A stretch of 40,926 nucleotides of DNA from Caldithrix sp. (GTDB lineage Bacteria > Zhuqueibacterota > Zhuqueibacteria > Thermofontimicrobiales > Sulfurfontimicrobiaceae), in NCBI GenBank assembly GCA_020722815.1, contig DYKB01000064.1, positions 1 through 40,926 of the forward strand, written 5' to 3'. Position numbers and translations under genes: made by a program. The number at the start of each line of letters is the position of its first letter. The first letter of the stretch is position 1. The notes beneath the pieces were generated by a model. It worked only from the letters and a program-made list of their open reading frames with translations, did no database searches and was not told the origin of the DNA. This document shows positions 36,004 through 40,926 of the stretch, piece after piece.

Positions 36004-36440
36004 GGTTTCGGTGAGGCAGGGGTTTTTAGATATAAAATAGTCATCTAAAAGCCCTCACCCTCTCACAGAAGACTGATCGTGTCCCACATTTTTTACTGGA
36101 CACGGAAGTTAAAAAAACAGGAGAATTAGTGCATGACCGGCGCCTCTTGAACTCATCCCCCGGCCCCTTCTCTTGAAAGAGAGGGGGAGAAGCCGTTTAC
36201 TCCCCCTTCTCTTCTCAAGAGAAGGGGGTTGGGGGGATGAGTTCAAACGAGTGACTTTCACAGATTAGGCACTTTGTTGCGCTGTCTTCTCATTTAACTT
36301 CAATTCCCCGTGTCCAGTCCCCGGATATGGGTCAAGATCAGCCCAGAGGGAGAGGGAATAGCTTCGCCCGCTTCCAGCGGCAAAGGGAATAACTAAGCTC
36401 TCTCCTGTATTCTGTGAGCCTGTCGAAGAGGAAGATAATT
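36004..36440. repeat. REP-like palindrome split by an inverted-repeat element (36073-36341)
   Basis: A CCCTCACCCTCTC half-site (36052-36064) and an AGAGGGAGAGGG half-site (36346-36357) are separated by a 269-bp element. The element starts CTGATCGTGTCCCACAT, with ACTGGACACGG following, and ends CCGTGTCCAGT, with ATGGGTCAAGATCAG following, so its ends are about 34-bp imperfect inverted repeats. Flanks CACAGAAGA and CCCAGAGGG match at 6 of 9 bases, a possible worn target duplication. Inside lies a GC-rich palindrome at 36149-36244 related to that at 8464. No transposase. Confidence 0.8.
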
Positions 36441-36660
36441 GGGGTAACGGGCATAGCCGTCAGGTTAAGATTCTAACTGATTAAAAAACAGATGAATTGC
36501 CACGAGCTTTAGCTCTTGGATCGGATTGCCACCCAAAATTTTATTGTGGGTTTTGACCCACATGGGTGTAAGGACTCGGGCTTAAAAGCCCGGTGATTTT
36601 TGGGGGGCTCATGGCATACCCGTCAGGCTAAAATAATAAGTTATCTAAAAACAAAATTTT
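36441..36660. repeat. Composite hairpin repeat, copy 1
   Basis: In order: GGCATAGCCGTCAGGTTAAG, CCACGAGCTTTAGCTCTTGG (36500-36519), TGTGGGTTTTGACCCACA, GGGCTTAAAAGCCCG and GGCATACCCGTCAGGCTAA. Each of the middle three is a self-complementary hairpin. The same order recurs at 37055-37265. No coding frame. Confidence 0.75.
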
Positions 36661-37010
36661 GAAGTAACATTTATATCCGGGTTTTAATACGCTTCAAACC
36701 CTCACCCCAACCCTCTCCCAAAGGGCTGATCGTTACCTACATATGGGTACTGGAAACGGGGGAAATGGCCAACCCGCCTGAGGGTGAACCATCAGGCTCA
36801 AATATGCAAGGACGCTGAAGCGCCCTGGGGATTCATAGCATCCTTTCGGATGCTTTCATATTTTTAGCCTGAGGATTTATCCTCAGGCGATCTATTGCGC
36901 TAAATCAGCATTTCCCCGTGTCCAGTAAAAGATGTGGGTCAAAATCAGCCCAAAGGGAGAGGGCGTAGCTATTCTCTCTCCCTCCGGGAGAGGGTTAGGG
37001 TGAGGGCAGT
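36661..37010. repeat. REP-like palindrome split by an inverted-repeat element (36726-36948)
   Basis: Host halves CCCTCACCCCAACCCTCTCC (from 36700) and GGGAGAGGGCG..., ending AGGGTTAGGGTGAGGGC (to 37006), flank a 223-bp element with ends CTGATCGTTACCTACAT and GATGTGGGTCAAAATCAG. The nine bases CCCAAAGGG occur on both sides (36717-36725 and 36949-36957), a clean target-site duplication at the centre of the palindrome. Its interior (36775-36890) is a different inverted repeat, CGCCTGAGG ... CCTCAGGCG, around smaller hairpins. Confidence 0.88.
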
Positions 37011-37054
37011 TTTTAATCTAACTTACTTTTTAATTTTCAATTCGTTATCAGCTT

Positions 37055-37265
37055 AACCTGACGGCTATGCGGCTCATGGCATACCCGTCAGATAAAGGCT
37101 ATAACTCATTAAAAAATAAATGAATAGCCACGAGCTTTAGCTCGTGGATCCGATTGCCCCCCCTGAATTTTATTGTGGGTTTTAACCCACAGGAGTTAAG
37201 GAACCAGGCTTAAAACCTGATGATTAAGTGATCGCTCATAGAACCACGAGCTAAAGCTCGTGGCA
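37055..37265. repeat. Composite hairpin repeat, copy 2
   Basis: GGCATACCCGTCAGATAAAG, CCACGAGCTTTAGCTCGTGG (37128-37147), TGTGGGTTTTAACCCACA, a GGCTTAAAACC segment, then the inverted hairpin CCACGAGCTAAAGCTCGTGG (37244-37263). It repeats the layout of 36441-36660 with one additional hairpin at its end. No coding frame from here to 37539; the last 270 bp are AT-rich and include an imperfect palindrome of AGAATAATT / AATTATTCT near 37395-37425. Confidence 0.75.
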
Positions 37266-37539
37266 TTTCAAAGACTTTAAAAGTAATACATTTAAACATC
37301 GAATATCAAATAACAGTATCCGCTCAATAATAGATGGTAACGACGTCAATTTAAGTTTACAAGAAAAAAAATTTTATAGCAGAATGATTTATAGCAGAAT
37401 AATTCTGCTATAAATTATTCTGCGAATATTAAAGCGAGCTTTTGACAGTAAGCTTTATTCTCAAATTGCCATTAATTATTGAGTGGATGCAAATAATGGA
37501 CTTAAATTTACATTATCAACCATATTATAAGGAAAGAAC

Positions 37540-40389
37540 ATGGTACAGAAAACAATCATTACATTACTATTCATAATCACCATCGGCAGCCTCCATGCTC
37601 AGGATCGAAAAATCGATCTGGCTGGCACCTGGCAATTTCAGATGGATCCGACCGATAAAGGGATTATCGAAAAATGGTATCTGAATCCGTTATCCGAAAC
37701 CGTTCAGTTACCGGGTTGTATGGCGGAAAATAATAAAGGCGAGGACATTTCCGTTGATACCAAATGGACGGGCGATATTCTCGACCGGAGTTTTTTCACC
37801 GAGCCGGCTTATGAAAAATATCGCCAGCCAGGGAATGTCAAAATGCCCTGCTGGCTGACCCCGGATAAGCATTACGAAGGCGCGGCCTGGTATCAGAAGA
37901 TGGTGGAGATTCCAAAGGATTGGGCTGGCAAATATATCGAACTATCACTGGAGCGTGTTCACTGGGAGTCACAGGTGTGGGTTGATGATAAGCCGGTTGG
38001 TAAACAAAACAGTCTGGCCACGGCGCATGTTTATGATTTAAGTTCGTATCTGAAACCCGGCCAGCATCGGCTGACAATCTGCGTTGATAATCGAATAAAA
38101 GAAATCAACGTTGGCCCCAATTCCCACAGTGTTTCGGATCATACGCAGGGCAACTGGAATGGAATTGTCGGGAAAATGGTTTTAAATGCCAAATCGCCAG
38201 TCCATTTCAAAAATATTAAAATTTTTCCAGACCTGGCCGCAAAAGCAGCAAAAGTTACAATATTGATTTCAAATATCTCTGGAAAAGCGCAAAAAGGGAA
38301 GATCCTCCTGACCGCCACCAGCTTGAGCAGAAAGATAACACAGAATTTACCCGCAATCTCCCTTAATTTTTCTGTCCCGGGAAAAGAGGCAAACCTCGAA
38401 ATTGACTATCCCATGGGAGACGATATCCTCCTCTGGGATGAATTTCAGCCTAATTTATATAAAATGCAGGTTACGCTTCAAACAAATCCCAAATTCTTTG
38501 ATGATTCCCGTGAGATTCAATTTGGTATGCGGGAATTTAAAACACAGGGGACAAATTTTACCATTAATGGCCGAAAAACATTTCTGCGAGGCACGCTTGA
38601 ATGCTGTATTTTCCCCAAAACCGGTTATCCGCCGACGGATGTGGAATCCTGGCTGCGGGTTTACCAGGTCTGTCGAAACTATGGTTTGAATCATATTCGC
38701 TTTCATTCCTATTGTCCGCCGGAAGCTGCTTTTAATGCAGCGGATCAAACCGGAATTTACCTGCATGTGGAGTGCTCCAGTTGGGCGAACCAGGGATCAA
38801 CGCTGGGAGATGGCAAACCGATTGACCAATTCATTAATGATGAGAGTGAACGGATTATTAACGCGTATGGAAATCATCCTTCTTTTTGTATTATGCTCTA
38901 TGGAAATGAGCCGGCCGGCATTCATCAGAAGGAATTTCTCGGCAAATTTGTCAAATACTGGCAAACCAAAGATAATCGACGGCTCTATTCCGGTGGCGCG
39001 GCTTGGCCATTAATGGATGAAACGGATTTTCACAGCACACCCGCGCCGCGAATCCAGCAATGGGGTCAGGGCTTGAGCAGCGTTATCAATGGAAAGGCTC
39101 CCCAGACAATGTTCGATTATCATGATCAGCTTGACAAAACCAAACCCACGCTGAGTCACGAAATTGGCCAGTGGTGTGTTTATCCCAATTTTAAGGAAAT
39201 CGAAAAATATACCGGCTACCTGAAAGCGAAAAATTTTGAAATCTTCCAGGAAACGCTGCAAAATAATCAAATGGGGCATCTGGCAGAGAAGTTTTTATTA
39301 GCCTCAGGCAAGCTTCAAACGCGCTGTTATAAAGCCGATATTGAAGCGGCGCTGCGGACGGAAGGTTTTGGCGGCTTTCAGTTGCTGGACTTGCACGATT
39401 TTCCCGGCCAGGGAACTGCGCTGGTCGGTGTGGTTGATGCGTTCTGGGATGATAAAGGCTATGTGACAGGCGCTGAATTCAGCCGGTTTTGTAATAGCAC
39501 CGTTCCCCTGGCGCGACTGGAAAAACGCTACTTTTTAAACAATGAGACCTTTTCGGCTTCAATTGAAGTCGCGCATTATGGAGCAAAGGAATTGGAAGGC
39601 GTGACCCCTGAATGGCGAATTATTGATACAAAAAATCAAGTGCTATTTTCGGGAAAACTTCCGGAGCAAGCGATTCCATTGGGAAATTGTTTTGAATTGG
39701 GTAAAATTGATGTGCCATTGAATGCTATTTCGACTGCCAGCAAGCTTACCCTTGAAGTGACGCTGGCCGGCTTTACCAATAGCTGGGATTTCTGGGTTTA
39801 TCCAAATGTTTTGCCTGAATTGAATTCAACAGGCCTGCTGATGGCTTCAGCGATCAATGAAAAAGTGGTGAATCACCTGAGAAAGGGGGGGAAAGTACTT
39901 TATTCAATACCCAAAGGCTCATTATTACCTGAAAAAGGGGGAGATATCGCCCTCGGCTTTTCCAGCATCTTCTGGAATACCTCCTGGACGACCAAACAGC
40001 CACCGCATACGCTGGGTATTTTATGTGACCCGGCGCATCCGGCGCTGGCAGAATTTCCCACCGAATATCATAGTAACTGGCAATGGTGGGATCCGATTTT
40101 CAATGGAAAAGCCATGCTGCTGGATAGTCTCCCGGCTGCAATTGATCCCCTCGTTCGCGTCATCGATGACTGGTTCACCAATCGCCGGCTGGCGCTGGCC
40201 TTTGAAGCGAATGTATTAAACGGTAAAATGATTGTTTGCAGCGTTGATCTGTTTGAGAATATGGACAATCGGCCAGTTTCGCGGCAGTTGCGATATAGTT
40301 TGAAGAAATATATGAACAGTGCGGCTTTTAATCCATCTGTAAATCTGACGATAGATGAGATCAAAGCTTTTACGTTGCCGCGGAAATAA
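37540..40389 (+). CDS. Secreted GH2-family glycoside hydrolase
   Basis: 949 aa with a signal peptide (MVQKTIITLLFIITIGSLHA, cut before QD), so exported. It has the GH2 layout: N-terminal sugar-binding beta domain (about 24-215; IDLAGTWQFQMDP, ELSLERVHWESQVWVDDKPV), an immunoglobulin-like domain (about 225-335), and a TIM barrel (about 340-650) with acid/base Glu457 in LYGNEP and nucleophile Glu541 in LSHEIGQWCVYP. A long C-terminal beta region (about 650-949) follows. GH2 covers beta-galactosidase, beta-mannosidase, beta-glucuronidase and others; the active-site neighbourhood does not settle which. It lies 1.5 kb after the 857-aa glycosidase-like gene on the same strand, so co-function on one glycan is likely. 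AAGGAAAG precedes the ATG. Confidence 0.93.
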   Translation: MVQKTIITLLFIITIGSLHAQDRKIDLAGTWQFQMDPTDKGIIEKWYLNPLSETVQLPGCMAENNKGEDISVDTKWTGDILDRSFFTEPAYEKYRQPGNVKMPCWLTPDKHYEGAAWYQKMVEIPKDWAGKYIELSLERVHWESQVWVDDKPVGKQNSLATAHVYDLSSYLKPGQHRLTICVDNRIKEINVGPNSHSVSDHTQGNWNGIVGKMVLNAKSPVHFKNIKIFPDLAAKAAKVTILISNISGKAQKGKILLTATSLSRKITQNLPAISLNFSVPGKEANLEIDYPMGDDILLWDEFQPNLYKMQVTLQTNPKFFDDSREIQFGMREFKTQGTNFTINGRKTFLRGTLECCIFPKTGYPPTDVESWLRVYQVCRNYGLNHIRFHSYCPPEAAFNAADQTGIYLHVECSSWANQGSTLGDGKPIDQFINDESERIINAYGNHPSFCIMLYGNEPAGIHQKEFLGKFVKYWQTKDNRRLYSGGAAWPLMDETDFHSTPAPRIQQWGQGLSSVINGKAPQTMFDYHDQLDKTKPTLSHEIGQWCVYPNFKEIEKYTGYLKAKNFEIFQETLQNNQMGHLAEKFLLASGKLQTRCYKADIEAALRTEGFGGFQLLDLHDFPGQGTALVGVVDAFWDDKGYVTGAEFSRFCNSTVPLARLEKRYFLNNETFSASIEVAHYGAKELEGVTPEWRIIDTKNQVLFSGKLPEQAIPLGNCFELGKIDVPLNAISTASKLTLEVTLAGFTNSWDFWVYPNVLPELNSTGLLMASAINEKVVNHLRKGGKVLYSIPKGSLLPEKGGDIALGFSSIFWNTSWTTKQPPHTLGILCDPAHPALAEFPTEYHSNWQWWDPIFNGKAMLLDSLPAAIDPLVRVIDDWFTNRRLALAFEANVLNGKMIVCSVDLFENMDNRPVSRQLRYSLKKYMNSAAFNPSVNLTIDEIKAFTLPRK

Positions 40390-40926
40390 TAATATGGGTC
40401 TGTCCGAAAATACTGAATCCTGTCATTGTGCGACATTTTTTGCCGAAGCCTGTTTTTTAGGCTCGCAATCCCCCTTTGGTATCACTGGAGATTGCTTCGT
40501 CGTAAAAACACTCCTCGCAATGACAGTACCGGAGGCTTTTGCGGACGGACACTAATAATAACTGAAAATATTATCATTGGAACGAAATGAACCGCGTAGG
40601 CCAAATTGACAATTTGTCCTGCAATTTTTATAGCACCTAAAATTCTAAAACTGAAATTTTTGCTGTTCAGAATCAATATAGAACCCCCTCCGGCCTCCCC
40701 CAAATTCCCAAAAGCGGAATTTGGGGGAGAGAAAGCGAGATTCTCGCCCCCATTTTCGCTTTTTGAAAATGGAGGCGAGACCGAGCATATCCGTCAGGTT
40801 AAGGTGATAACTAATTGAAAATCAAGAAATAGGTTGAGTAAAAACAGCCCTCACCCTAACCCTCTCCCCAGGGGAGCTAATCATTACGCACAAGTTTTCC
40901 TTGACTTTTAAGAAAAATGTTTATTG
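40390..40926. repeat. Terminal intergenic region made of several dispersed repeats
   Basis: No gene. 40424-40532 is a CTGTCATTGTGCGAC ... CTCGCAATGACAG palindrome of the 'GCAATGACA' dispersed type. 40603-40619 (AAATTGACAATTTGTCC) and the hairpins 40695-40708/40716-40729 and 40742-40757/40764-40780 repeat the set at 15825-16089 with the two hairpin types in swapped order. 40790 on carries CCGTCAGGTTAAG, as in the 36-37 kb repeats. 40850-40876 is a half REP-like palindrome, followed from about 40877 by CTAATCATTACGCACAA, resembling the start of the 36726 element. It is cut by the window end. Confidence 0.7.

Noticed and set aside
36004..37539. Insertion sequence with a transposase in the repeat nest
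   Set aside because: No open frame resembling a transposase on either strand; only short non-autonomous elements are visible.

Overview
The window looks like chromosomal DNA from an uncultured bacterium of the Fibrobacterota-Chlorobiota-Bacteroidota (FCB) superphylum, in the KSB1/Calditrichota neighbourhood. Three things point there: a remnant of a type IX secretion C-terminal sorting domain (NYPNP ... SGIYFYRL), very abundant histidine kinases and response regulators, including one DUF4388 regulator, and moderate-to-low GC with long repeat-filled intergenic spaces. The taxon is inferred. No rRNA, tRNA or ribosomal-protein gene is present to fix it.

Layout. (1) 0.3-12.9 kb, all on the minus strand: an archaeal-type FtsZ fused to a C-terminal HPt-like domain, an SLT lytic transglycosylase, a receiver-DUF4388 regulator, an NtrC-type sigma-54 activator with its hybrid kinase (7-nt gap), a membrane HAMP-PAS kinase with a receiver-GGDEF diguanylate cyclase (31-nt gap), and the glycine decarboxylase subunit gcvPB. 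(2) 14-18 kb, minus: an acyl-CoA synthetase and a secreted glycoside-hydrolase-like protein. (3) 18.2-19.5 kb: remnants of an LRR-type protein and of a T9SS cargo C-terminus, then a Qnr-like pentapeptide-repeat protein. (4) 19.9-25.5 kb: a DHA2-family MFS exporter (plus strand), an OmpR/histidine-kinase pair and a DegP/HtrA protease (minus). (5) 25.5-32.2 kb: an accessory island with a frameshifted nucleotidyltransferase and its partner gene, the decayed tail of a second partner copy, a TIR-Lcl (DUF1566) protein, a PF09720-DUF4160-DUF2442 module with an amber stop, two single antitoxin-like genes and an amber-interrupted 6-bladed beta-propeller protein. (6) 32.2-40.9 kb: a 21-bp tandem array, REP-like palindromes, an 857-aa glycoside-hydrolase-like lipoprotein, a 1.5-kb nest of interspersed repeats, and a GH2 enzyme.

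How they may work together. The first 13 kb is mainly signal transduction beside cell-division and wall-remodelling genes. The FtsZ-HPt fusion is the most unusual protein in the window: its core has archaeal-type signature motifs, and the C-terminal domain aligns with HPt domains but has Asn where the phosphorylated His should be. The two related glycoside-hydrolase-like proteins and the GH2 enzyme, all with export signals, suggest use of a complex polysaccharide. The 25.5-32 kb island has the density of broken genes and toxin-antitoxin-like pieces typical of a defence or addiction hotspot. Repeat DNA is a large part of the non-coding sequence. In particular, a short terminal-inverted-repeat element has inserted at least twice, probably three times, into the centre of REP-like palindromes.
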